This document shows, piece after piece, positions 25,930 through 36,966 of a stretch of DNA of 64,000 nucleotides. Made by a program: the position numbers and the translations under genes. Positions within the stretch are counted from its first letter, which is position 1. Each line of letters starts with the position of its first letter. Location: NCBI RefSeq assembly GCF_000213175.1, contig NW_009799179.1:8750480-8814479 (forward strand). Reading direction: 5' to 3'. The notes below the pieces were generated by a model. The model did not search any database and was not told the DNA's origin. It saw only the letters and a list, made by a program, of their open reading frames with translations. Origin of the DNA: Neurospora tetrasperma FGSC 2508 (taxonomy: Eukaryota; Ascomycota; Sordariomycetes; Sordariales; Sordariaceae).

Positions 25930-27230
25930 ATGTCTATCGATCTTAAGACTACTAGCGAGGTTATTCTTAATAAATTCGAAGATTAGTATCTCTAGAAGAA
26001 GGGATTTAAAGATAAGGTTTTTAATAAAGAGCTTTAGTCTTTTATTAACCAGGATTTCGAAAAGCGAATCCCCTAGCCTAATATTCCTATTAAGCCGTTA
26101 ATTACTAATTTCTAAGAACCGGTTATCCCTAAGGATATTTAAGTTTAATAATAGATCTTCAATATTACATAGGTAAACAACGGCCCCCCGGCTATTAATA
26201 CCCAGTTATCTCAAATTACCCGGTCGACTACAATTCTAATTCGGACCCTAACGTCTACCTTAATTTAAATTCCCTCCGGTCCGCCCGTAAAGGTTTCTTT
26301 TACTATTAAGCGCCTAGGGTTTACGTCTAAGTCCGACTTCCGCGATTATAAAACTACTTTAGCTGATTATTACTACAAAAAGAAAGATTAGAATAAATTT
26401 ATTACTAACGTTAATAATATTAAATATTAGATAAAGAAATATATTATTAAAAAGCTTTATTTAACCTACTTCCTAAAAACCGAGACTATTACTATTTAGT
26501 ACGATAAGCTCCGCGCGTTAATTAACTATAACCCTATAAAAATTAAAAATAATACCTATATTAAATATTAAGAGAAGGTCCGTTTTACTCGCACCTTAAA
26601 GAGTTAGACTACCTAGTCTAAAGAGTAGGAGGGGGTTATAATTATTAGTTAATACTATAATATCAATGAATATATTAATTTAAAGAATTAGTATTAAAAC
26701 TTCCTCTATACTATAAGTAAATTCTCCGGGTTCCTACTTACTACTTAAACTATAGTATATCGCTAAATTAAAGATAATAAACTTTATACTTTTATAAATA
26801 TAGTCCGGGAGTTTAAATAAACGGTCCTTAAAGTGTTTCTATTAAATAAGGGTCGCTCCTCAATCTATAAGGGTAGTACGTTCGGGGTAGTAACTATATA
26901 TACTAAATCTAGTAGGAACGCTCCTAGTAACCTCCGGGATAATAGAAGTAAAAGGCCGGCCGGTAATTATTAAAATTATTAAGATTGCAATAAACGGTCC
27001 AAGAGGGCGTGCCCTACTTATAAATATATAGGTTATAAATTTAAATATTGCTAGTATATTATTTTAGTAAACTAACCAGATAACTTTAAAAAAAATTAAT
27101 ATATATATAAGTAAATTAATAAGAATTGCTAGAGAGATTCTAAGTTTATAAATAGGATTAAAAAGCTATTGAAAGATATTAAGATTAACGAATCTAATTA
27201 AAATAATATCAGTAACTTCTAATTTAATAG
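25930..27230 (+). pseudogene. copia gag remnant
   Basis: A frame starts at ATG 25930 (MSIDLKTTSEVILNKFED) and can be followed with many TAG/TAA interruptions. A capsid-like middle part contains KSDFRDYKTTLADYYYKKK. A basic zinc-knuckle-like segment lies near 26985-27060 (DCNKRSKRACPTYKYIGYKF). Gag packages element RNA. The gene is not functional. Confidence 0.7.
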
Positions 27231-27249
27231 CCGGCGAACTAGTAATATA

Positions 27250-30200
27250 TATTACAAAGTGAATTTTTTAGTATTAAAACCCTATAAAGATAGATTAAAG
27301 TACTTATTAAAGGATTTAGTAATTTTTAATTTAAGTATAATAATTTATATTTTTAATAAGGCCGGTCGGTTTAAAAGTCTTAAACCTACGAGAGAGGGAG
27401 ACTACATTTAGGCAGGAGATACGTTTATTATAATTGAAGGATATAGTTTAATCTATTTAGTATTAAGCAATAACGAGGGTTACTCTATTAGTTTTAAACT
27501 TAATAACGTTATACTTATATTCGGAATAGTATATAATTTAGTATTTCTAAGAAGGTTATTAGAAAAGGGATTGTATTAGGATTAGTCTTTTAATTTAGAG
27601 TACCGTCGCTTCCGTTCAAATAATAATTATTTATATTATCTCTCTTTAAAGTTCAATTAATTTATATTAGAATATATACCCTTCGAAACGTATATTAATT
27701 AGTCCTCTTTTTACGTATAATTTTACTAATTTACTAGTAAGATCGTTAGGAAGTTTTAAGAGGGTAATACCTTATACTAATACCTTCGCCTTAATTACCC
27801 GGGATTAGAAACTTTAACTTAATTAATAAATAAAGAATATAAAGTATATTTAAAGGGCCCTAATCTCATTTATTATAATTCCTATACAATAATTAAAATA
27901 AAGCGCTAAATATATAGAAAAGTCCGTAATACACTAGAAAGTCCTAACTTTTATCTTACTATTAGTTTCTTTAATTATTCCCTAATTAAAGTATTTAATA
28001 GAAGTATAGTATTAAATTTAATAATCATTATAAATCGTTAATTTAAGAAGGTATAATTATATTATCTATTAAATTAAATAGCGGACTCGATTATTGCTAT
28101 ACTAATATTATTATTCAACGGTTTTAAACTTTATTACTAAATCCGACTAAGGGTAATTGAATATAATAATAAAATAATTATAAATAAACCTTATATCGCT
28201 ACCTTCTTAATTAAATATAGTACGGTTCTCGAGCCCTCGGCTCTATATATTTAGGTATAGAATAGTAGTATTGAACGTTCGGGGGGTATAATTAGGGAGA
28301 AGTCGGCGGTAATGAGAGAATTAGTAAATTTATTATAAAAATTCTAGAGAGAGATAATAATAATAGTAGTATACCTATTAAATTTAATTCTATAATAGGA
28401 ATTCAATTAGAAGTCCCTAAAAGAGCGCTTTACTATATATATAGTTAATTATAACGGCGGTTAATAAAGATTAGTATTACAATTATCCTACTTTAAAATT
28501 TATAATTATAAAGCATTCGTACTTATAATTAATATCTTACGCGGTTAAAAGCGGATCTAGAAATTCAAATAATATATTTAGGTAGGGTATTTAGTTAGTG
28601 ACTAGTTTAGTAATATTTATTATATTTAGAATCCGTATATAAATTAGGTTATTATAACGAGAAATATAGTTTTTAATAAAGATAAAGTTTTTATAAATAT
28701 AATCGAAGAATTCTATAATACCCTTAATATCTTCTTTAAAAAGTTGGCTGAATAATTAAATAATATTTATTAATTAGAATTTAATATATCCGACCTATTA
28801 CTAATTAGAAGTACTAAAGTAGAGGATAAGGAGGCCGATCCGGTCGTTAAATCCCTATCCGCCGCTAATAGTACTACAATTTCCGAACCGACCGAATTTA
28901 TATATATATAAGAGGAAGAATAATATTAAGAGGGTACTAGAGCTCTAATACTAGAATTATAATTATAAAACGATTAGTAAGTAATAATAATAAATAAAGA
29001 GGAGATAGGGTATCTTACTCTCCTAGAAAGTCTAATATTATTTTTTATTAATAGTTTTAGTACGTTGCGCCCTTAATAGAACTAATTAATATATAATAAG
29101 TATCTCTATTAGGTTAGATTCTTCTTAATTATTTTAAATAAAATAAATATTAGGTTATATAATAGGCGGCTTATCAATAAAGAAACTTTCGACCAATTAA
29201 AATATATAATTATTAGTAAAAAGGAGGAAGGAGAGAAGTTCTTCAATAATTCGAAATTAATTAGAAATATTATAGATTATTATAACGACCTTAATACTTT
29301 AATTAATCTCTACCGACGAAAATTCCTTCCTCCCTCTCGGGTTTATAAAGACTTTAATTACTATCCATTTAGTAATCTCTTCTATAAAGTAGAACGAAAG
29401 TATATAAAAGATTATAAGGAAAAGAAATCGTAGGTATAGGTTAATAAGGATAAGTAGTATACTAATAAAATTATTGAATTATTCAGTTTAATATAGGTAT
29501 ATATATATAAATTTAATATAAAAGGATATTACTTTAAATATAAAGCTCGTTTAATAGTTCAAAGAAATTAATAATTATACGATAATATATAAAAAATATA
29601 TACTACTACTCTCGTAATCCGATTATTTAAAATTATAATAACTATTACCGCCTATTTTAATTTCGAATTTAAATAGTACAATATAGTTAATACCTTCGTT
29701 AATATAATATTAAACGAAATTATTTATATAAAGCTACTATATAGTTCGGAATATAAGAATAAAGTATTAAAATTACTATATATACTATACGGATTATAGC
29801 GCTCTCTATTATTTTAGTAAAAAGAATTTACTAAAACTCTCGTAAAGGCTAGCTTTACTCCTATTTCTATAGAACTATATATACTAATTAAAGAGAATAT
29901 AGTTATTTTCTTCTACATCGATAATATTATCCTTGCTTATAAATTAGAATATTTACTATTAATAGAGGGAATAAATATTATTCTTAAGCGATACTACTAA
30001 TTAATTAGGGGTTAAAATATTTAATAGTTCTTAAATATTAAAGTTATTTAAAATTGCCCGTAGCGCTTACTCTAATTATCCTAATAAAAATATATTTTTA
30101 AAATAACTAAAGGAGTTAAATAAAGAAAGAAACCCTCCAATATTTTTATAATAGTTAAAGAGTTTACTTTCTAAATTTAATCCTCTACTTAATATACAAT

Positions 30201-30860
30201 TAAATTATATTAATAGGCAATTAGTATAATTCTATATTTCTCTATTATTATTAGACCCGATATTACTTTTATACTATCCTAATTAATTCGCTTCCTAATT
30301 AACCCCAAACTAATTTATTATTCGATAATTAAATGAATAAAGGCGTACCTTCATAGTACTAATTATTATACCCTCCAATTAGGAGGAGGTAATAAATTTA
30401 AAGTCTATACTAACGTATTATTTACTAATAATATTAATAATCGAAGAAGTTCCTAAGGGTTTACAATATAATTATTTAATAGTATAATCGATTAGCGTAT
30501 TAATAAATAAAATACTATTATTACTTTAATAATTAAAGTAGAATTATTATCCTTCGCTTAAGGAGTAAAGGAGGGCATATAAGTAAAGAGGCTTTTTAAT
30601 ACGCTTATTCTCTAATTAAAAATCGAAATTATTCCCTTCAGTTATAATAATAAATAAATAATACGCCTTATTACTAAGGAGAACTCTAAGCTCCAAACCA
30701 AATTTAAGTATATCGATATTTACAATTACTAATTTAGAGAGGCTTAATAGTATAGTATTATTAATATACACTACATCCCTACTAGTAAGATAATCGCTAA
30801 TAGATTTACTAAGGCGCTTAATACGTATAAATATTAAGAATTTATAAAATAATTCAATAT
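27250..30860 (+). pseudogene. copia pol remnant (PR-IN-RT-RH)
   Basis: The protease region is near 27340-27560 and reads IYIFNKAGRFKSLKPTREGD, then VILIFGIVYNLVFLRRLLEKG, which matches the conserved stretch after the catalytic DTGA box in copia elements. The integrase end is near 28220-28690 (ERSGG then a GYLVSD core and NPYIN-VIITRNIVFN). The reverse transcriptase spans about 29300-30200, with FFYIDNIILAY in place of the usual YVDDI core (Asp to Asn, a G-to-A change). RNase H lies near 30390-30850, ending in HYIPTSKIIADRFTKAL. All blocks carry RIP-type stops, so no active polyprotein can be made. Confidence 0.87.
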
Positions 30861-31099
30861 AATAAATATTAGAAAGAAATAAGGAGAGAGGAAGAAACTA
30901 GTAATAATAGAAGCGAACTATTTAATTATAGTCGACGAAAAGGATTAATTAGAGAGAGTGATTGAAGGATAAAAATATAAGTTAGGATTATTATAGGTAT
31001 AAATTGCCTTCCTATACTATATAGCTAAAATAATTTCCAAAAATTAAGAGGTACTAGCGTAGTAATTCAATTGTATAAGGAGGAAAAAAGTAAAAAGAT

Positions 31100-31244
31100 T
31101 AGTCCCGGCAGGATTCGAACCTACGACCTTCGGGTATATTATTTAAGAATAATCTACTAACTATATTAATAAGTATATTTAAAAGATAGTAGGCGGACAA
31201 TTAAGAATAATACCCCAATATTCTAATTACTAAACTACGGGACT
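31100..31244 (-). tRNA. tRNA-like gene with long internal insert, RIP-mutated, inside the copia element
   Basis: On the minus strand, a 7-bp acceptor stem forms between AGTCCCG (31244-31238) and CGGGACT (31107-31101), with A at 31100 as discriminator. The D arm reads GTTT-AGTAATTA-GAAT, where the usual GG of the loop is AA, a RIP-type change. The anticodon stem pairs TTGGG with CCCGA (one T-G wobble). The T arm is GTAGG-TTCGAAT-CCTGC, containing a perfect B box GGTTCGAATCC. A run of five T (complement of 31092-31096) follows, fitting a Pol III terminator. About 70 nt lie between the anticodon-stem halves, so an intron is implied. The loop reads G-T-A-T-T-A, so the anticodon is uncertain (ATT as written, perhaps GTT before mutation). 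It is probably a dead or impaired gene. Confidence 0.55.
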
Positions 31245-31406
31245 AGGTAGTTTTATTATTAAAAAGGGTACCGTTAACCTTCCCTATTAATAGAGAAATA
31301 ATAGTAGACGATACTTTTAAAAGTAATTACTAGAAAAGGGATAGGAAGGGTGTAAAATCTATAAATAACTTTAAAAACGATAGCCTCCCTAGATTCTAAT
31401 TTAATT

Positions 31407-31413
31407 GGGGGGG
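31407..31413 (+). other. Polypurine tract of the copia element
   Basis: A run of G residues immediately upstream of the 3' LTR fits the plus-strand priming tract of an LTR retrotransposon. Confidence 0.65.
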
Positions 31414-31594
31414 TGTATCGAATACTAGAGGTAACCGGGGTGCCAGCCCAGTACCTTACGTAAGCTAGCATCCCTAGCCACCTTCTAAATACTAGATTTT
31501 CTGTGTGAGGGATTAACCCACATCAGAGCTCTACACAATATATAGTCTACACCCTCTACTAAATCAATACCCCTGCTCGTGCTCGTATTCTACA
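31414..31594 (+). repeat. 3' LTR of the copia element
   Basis: Starts TGTATCGAATACTAGAGG and ends CGTATTCTACA, followed by the target duplication CATAT at 31595-31599. It is a direct repeat of 25638-25816. Confidence 0.9.
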
Positions 31595-31599
31595 CATAT

Positions 31600-34064
31600 C
31601 CACACGGGGAAGCACACGCTGGGAGCGACAGAGACCAGGTACCCCTTGGGCCATATCTCTACGTAGGTGCCATCGAAACCCAGAGAATCTCCACATCTAT
31701 ATCAAGGCATCGCGTCGCTCGCTGTCAGTGTCACCGAACCCGCCGTGCTTGGATCGTCCGGCATTCCGCTCCTTTTTGTTGTTGTGAACTCGCCCGGACA
31801 CGGAGCGTGTGTGCAAATACGGGACGGACCCGGTCGAGAGGTTTGAACTTCCGAAGCGGTGAGCATCCCGGCTGCGTATTGGCACGGCTTTGCAACTCGT
31901 TCTTTATTTTCCCGGTTCTTTCAACTTGTCCGCCAGCCATCTGGGACCGTGGCAGACGGTTGCGGTGAAGTCTATCTCGGTGCCCAAAGCCAGCGCTTAG
32001 TACCTTGTCGCAACACTCGGCCGCCCCAGTTCGTGTTCGAGACCCCGAGTACGTACGGTACTATCGCGAAATTTCAAAGTTAGGGCTACAGTACTCCGAA
32101 GAAAGGAACAACTAACGACAAGACCTACACTACTTGGGAAGGCGTCACCGGAAGGCCACATCGGGGAGCCTAGTACTGCAAAAATCAGACGCATCACCAA
32201 AACTCCTTTGTCAAAGAACGGCCAAGCCACGGGACCGTTTAGACCTTGAAAAGACCCAATTGGAACGTTGGAATATTCGAGGCTTTAGGTCTAGGAGGCT
32301 TTTCAATAATCAGCTGCTGCTCACCCAGGACACCCTATCTCGTGCTATGACATCGGTCCTACCCTGAACCTGCAGAGTGGCATCAGCACATGCAAACTGG
32401 GCAGCAAAATCTACACCTACCTTCTCTACGACGTCAACAGCCTCGCCAGTGTAAGTGATCCCTGACCCCTTGACTTTTCTAAGGTTTTGTTCTGCGGCTC
32501 AGCTAGGCCTGAGCTCGTGAGAACCTCATGTTTTGGCCAGGGACTTTCAAGTGGCGGTGCGTCACTGCATCCTCGCATCCCCAATCGTGCCGATTTGTCC
32601 AGGAACATTAACATCGATTGCTAGGAAGAGGTTGTTCTTTGAATCTTCGAACCCAGAAACGGGTCTTCTTTCATGACCTCATTGGATCAGTGCCACCCAG
32701 ATCCGGGCCGTTTCAACCAGGTCCACGGCCCTGAAGACGCAAAATAACCCCGCAAGCGATCCTCTCGGGCCTATCACACAAGGCGCCCTGAGCTGACCTG
32801 CCCCGCATCAACGACCATGATTTCCCGCATCCGAGAGGTACCTCTACCTCTACCTATGCAAGCCGACGATGCGTCGTCCGCAAGCTTCACAGGCGGCGCC
32901 GTGCGGGATATGCCCGGTGTAACAAGGCGGCGGCGCTCTGTAAATTCTAGCACGGCGCCTGACCCCGCGGCGGCACACAAAGCTGGTGTCCAGGCTCGTG
33001 GCTCTGCTGACGACTCACGTTATCATCACGGGCCGTCCAGAGTTGAAAGCAGCCTAGACTATTGCACAGAGGCAAGCAACCCCAACAGCTCCAAATCACG
33101 CAGCAAAGAAAAAGAGGCCCGAAAGAGGCAGACGGGTGCCGGTGCCGATATTCCCTCCAGCCCAGGCAGCCGTCCCTCGCCTAGAGCTGCCGTCTTCACT
33201 CGCTTTCGTTCCACCGGGCCAAGTGCAGTTAGCAAATCGCAAGCGAAACGCGAATGGTCCCAGAGTTGCCGTGGTGTCCTCACCAGTCTGATCCGTGTGC
33301 TTTCATCGTCAGTGGTTTTTTTGGCAGTCGTTTTTGTAAGTACCTCTCATTGCTTTCCTACCTACCTAGCGCTTTCCTTCAGTCGGACCGTTCCAAGTAT
33401 ACTCCTTACCGGCATTTTGCCTTGGACTGCACCTAAGTACCTAGCGAGAAGCTCGGGCCTGCAGCGGAACCAGCCAGGAATTTCCGTTTCAAAGCCCCCG
33501 GCCGGCCCAAGACAGTGGGCATGGCACTTGCTACCTCTATGTACTTTCGGAGTTACGTACCGAGCAGGACAAGTGCAGGCAGCTTTCCTGCTTGTTGGGT
33601 TCAAGTCGGCTCCGTCCACAAACCTGACATGCCGCGGATTGCATCCAAAATTTACCTGGCTGGAACCACTGCGCGCGGTACCCATCAGACCTCCACTGGG
33701 CGGGCATTTGATCCAATGCCCCTGGTACCCCACCGATTATGCCCCTCCACGAGCATCCCACCTAACATCATACCGTCACGGAGGATTCCCCACGGAGAAG
33801 CACTCGCATCGTACAGGAAATCGTCCACCACTACCAGTGCATATATTAACCTGAACTCCCCAGGTTCTCCGGGCTCTCCTCCCCGACTCGGCACTTCATT
33901 ATTCTTCCTTCTTATCTCGACAATCCACTTTGACTCCTCTCACAACCAAGGCCACGTTTTCTCCCCCGGCCCTCTCGCAACAAGCACACCAACCACAACC
34001 ACCCGCAGTGTGCGAGATTCATCCCCCATTTCCCACAACCGCCCCAGTCTCGAGCCCGCTCACT
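31600..34064. other. Upstream region of the glucokinase gene
   Basis: No gene is well supported. A plus-strand frame of 345 codons (32817-33854) has low-complexity composition and no recognised domain; it probably lies in promoter or leader sequence. The last 400 bp before the glucokinase start are rich in CCACC, CCAACCACAACC and pyrimidine tracts, as in fungal promoters. Candidate CreA/CRE-1 sites (SYGGRG, read here as CTCCAC, CCCCAC and CCCCAG) occur near 33690, 33728 and 33860. Glucose repression through these is an inference only. Confidence 0.5.
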
Positions 34065-35777
34065 ATGGCCCTCGAGACCCAGACAAAGACCGTTGTCGGT
34101 CAGTTCGAGTATTCGGACGAAGATGTCAATAAGGGTGTCGCAGAGTTCCTTCGTCAAATGGGTAGGTGGTCCCATCGCCGTAGACAAATGCCGCAACAAG
34201 CTCTGACAAATTGAGGATTGCAGCCGAAGGTCTCGAGAAGGATGGCGCTAGCATGAGCCAGATTCCCACATATGTCACCGCCGTCCCCAATGGCACTGAA
34301 AAGGTTGGTTATACACTGCTGACAAGTACTTGCATCGATGGCTAACCTCCTCTGATCGTAGGGTCTTTACATGGCTGTCGATCTCGGTGGCACCAACTTC
34401 CGCGTTTGCTCAATCCAGCTCAACGGCGACACCACCTTTCGTCTGACGTACACCAAGGTCGCTATCCCCAGAGAGCTCATGGTTGCCAAGACCGCTGAGG
34501 AGCTGTTCGCTTTCTTGGCAAAGCAGGTCGAAATCTTCCTCAGGACACATCATGGAGAGCACTTCGAGGCACATATCCGCAGACGCATGACCATGAGCTC
34601 CCCCGAGGGCTTCAAGGACGAGAACGTCTTCCGTCTCGGCTTCACATTCAGTTTCCCCGTCCAACAATTGGGTATCAATAAGGGTACGCTCATTCGCTGG
34701 ACCAAGGGTTTCGATATCCCAGACGCCGTTGGAAAGGACGTTTGTGCCCTCCTGCAAACGGAGATTGACAAGCTCCATCTCCCCGTCAAGGTCGCTGCTC
34801 TCGTCAACGACACTGTTGGCACTTTGATGGCTCGTTCCTACTCTTCCCCTGGCAAGAGCGGTGCTATCCTCGGTGCTATCTTCGGTACTGGCACCAACGG
34901 AGCTTACGTCGAGAAGCTTTCCAACATCAAGAAGCCCCTAGCCGGCGAGTACGATAAATCTACCGGAGAGATGGTCATCAACACTGAGTGGGGTTCGTTC
35001 GACAACCAGCTCAAGGTCCTCCCTAACACACCATGGGATGTCCAGCTCGACCTGGCCACCCCCAACCCCGGTATTCAGATGTACGAGAAGCGTGTCTCGG
35101 GCATGTACCTCGGCGAGATCTTGCGATTGACGGTCATTGATCTGCTTAAGAACCCAGACGTTGCTCTCTTCAAGGACGATAACTCGAGCTACAATGACTG
35201 GAAGTCAACTACCAACATTGCCGAACACTCCCCCATCTACAAGCAGTGGGGTCTTGATACCTCGGTCCTCTCTGTCGCTGCCGCTGACAGCACCCCCGAG
35301 TTGTCGATCCTCCGTCAGGAGCTCGAGGCCAACCTCCACATTTATGCCCCCTCTTTGGAGGACGCTCAGGCTTTCAAGGCCATTGCTGGTGCTATCGGTC
35401 GTCGTGCTGCTCGTCTTTCGGCTGTTGCTATTGCTGCCATTGTTTTGCAGACCGGCAAACTCAACGACCCCGAGCTGGACGAGCCTATCGACATTGGTGT
35501 TGACGGAAGCTTGGTCGAGCACTATCCCTACTTCCGTGACATGATCTACGAGGCTCTCCGTGTCATCAAAGGCATTGGTGAGGAGGGTGCCAAGCGGATC
35601 CGTATTGGTATTGCCAAGGATGGATCTGGTGTTGGTGCCGCGTTGATTGCTCTCGTCGCCGCTCGCATGGAGAAGAGCACTTCCACAGCCGACTTCATCA
35701 GCGACCTGCGTCTCAACGCCAAGAAGACCGACTTGACAGCTGTGCCTGAGGATAGCGAGCTTGCCGCCGGGGAATAG
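34065..35777 (+). CDS. Glucokinase (hexokinase family)
   Basis: Three exons (34065-34161, 34224-34303, 34362-35777) encode 530 residues; the introns are 62 and 58 bp. The enzyme phosphorylates glucose with ATP to glucose-6-phosphate at the entry to glycolysis, in the cytosol. Visible motifs: phosphate-1 loop AVDLGGTNFRV at about 64-74, the hexokinase signature FSFPVQQLGINKGTLIRWTK at about 155-174, catalytic VNDTVGT with Asp209, the IFGTGTNGAYVEK sugar/phosphate loop at about 229-241, and the ADP-contact GVDGSLVEHYPYF segment. Length and sequence style match fungal glucokinases (glk-1 type) rather than hexokinase HxkA; the wording PNGTEKGLY and FLRTHHGEHFEAHIRRR is typical. The ATG at 34065 is chosen because the N-terminal FEYSDEDVNKGV helix is conserved in the family. 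Confidence 0.95.
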
Positions 35778-36966
35778 GAATCCACAAAGGCAGCTTGTCC
35801 ATTGCCAGGCATGACATCACTGACATGTCGCAGAAAGAGGTGCATTGTTATGTGAACATGGCTTAGCGCAGGAAAGGAGTTTGGGAGTGAAGGTTGACAT
35901 AAAAAATGTGTTAAGCGAAGAGCAACATTTGTGTGCTGTGTAAGGATGAACGACAATGGGACGAGGAACCTGGAAAGGGATATGAGGTTCACATAAATAT
36001 TTCAATGTTCTTCCTTTGGTATGGTTGATTGGGCAGGCGTCACTGGGTTAGGGTTTATCGCATTAGGGAAACCCCCAAGGCATGGATGGGCTTTGAATTT
36101 ATATTTTTCTCTTTTATCATGAAATGGCAGTCGGATTGGAACGGAGAGATGTTTTCTACTGTATAACAAAAAGACTATCAACCAGCGAAGTTGTAATTTT
36201 TGAAATACCAGTTGTTCCTCCTCTCAGTTTTGCGTTATCCCTTTATCAATGATGGCATTTTGCAACAGTAGCCAACTCTAAACAACGGCTTTGATCCGAG
36301 TTCTTAGGTGCTGCTCAAGCCAATGGTGGGAGCACAGGAAATCCAAACTACAGTTGTTTTTTCTCGGGAGGTACTTGGAACGAACTGGACAATTAACACG
36401 ACGCAAAGCGATGATGTGGTTTTCTTTGACCTCTTATCTTTCTCTTGTTCGGAAGAAACAATGCCCGACTTAGTTCACACCTCGACTATACCAAAATCAA
36501 ACACCCACTTCTGACGAGGCATACCAGTTTTAGCAACGACATCCTGGTTCATCCTTGCATCACTTCAAGAGGTTTATAACAACCAACCAAGTTACTCCCA
36601 ACATTAACTAAGTTACTTCCGCTTCTATAGGAATACAACAACACGTTTTCTACGTGTCTATATTTGAGCCACAATTCTTTTGAAATATATAGCCAAGGTA
36701 GGCAATGAATGCCGTCTCATCGGAGCTCCTCTTGGAAACTCTTGTCTGATTCAAGTCCGGGATTTACCCACCCCGATTATGCCCCACAGTATTTCACTAC
36801 CCTTTATTTCAATTTTTTTTTTTCTTTTTCAAAATAGTATTACCTCTATAGCAGCATATATCTCTCCCATCCCATCTCCACTACGTTTGTTGTTATTACT
36901 TGGTCTGTAGCAATCAGAGGGCGGCAGAAGACGAAAGGTACTACAAGGTCAGACAAACAACATTCC
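35778..36966. other. Convergent intergenic region between glucokinase and the acetyltransferase gene
   Basis: This holds the 3' ends of both convergent genes. AT content is higher than in the genes. A T-rich stretch lies near 36811-36830. Only short frames occur and none is recognisable. Confidence 0.6.

Larger units (their letters stand above)
25638..31594 (+). mobile_element. Ty1/copia LTR retrotransposon, RIP-inactivated
   Basis: The element is 5957 bp long with LTRs of 179 and 181 bp, a 5-bp target duplication (CATAT), and a G-rich purine tract right before the 3' LTR. Coding remnants run gag, protease, integrase, reverse transcriptase, RNase H; integrase before reverse transcriptase is diagnostic of Ty1/copia. 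Nearly all frame interruptions are TAA or TAG at former Gln/Trp codons. Flanking sequence on both sides has normal composition, so the mutated zone matches the element. It also contains a tRNA-like gene on the opposite strand at 31100-31244. Confidence 0.93.

Noticed and set aside
31695-32370. Short frames right of the copia element as a split host gene
   Set aside because: Joining the flanks across the target site does not extend any recognisable protein.
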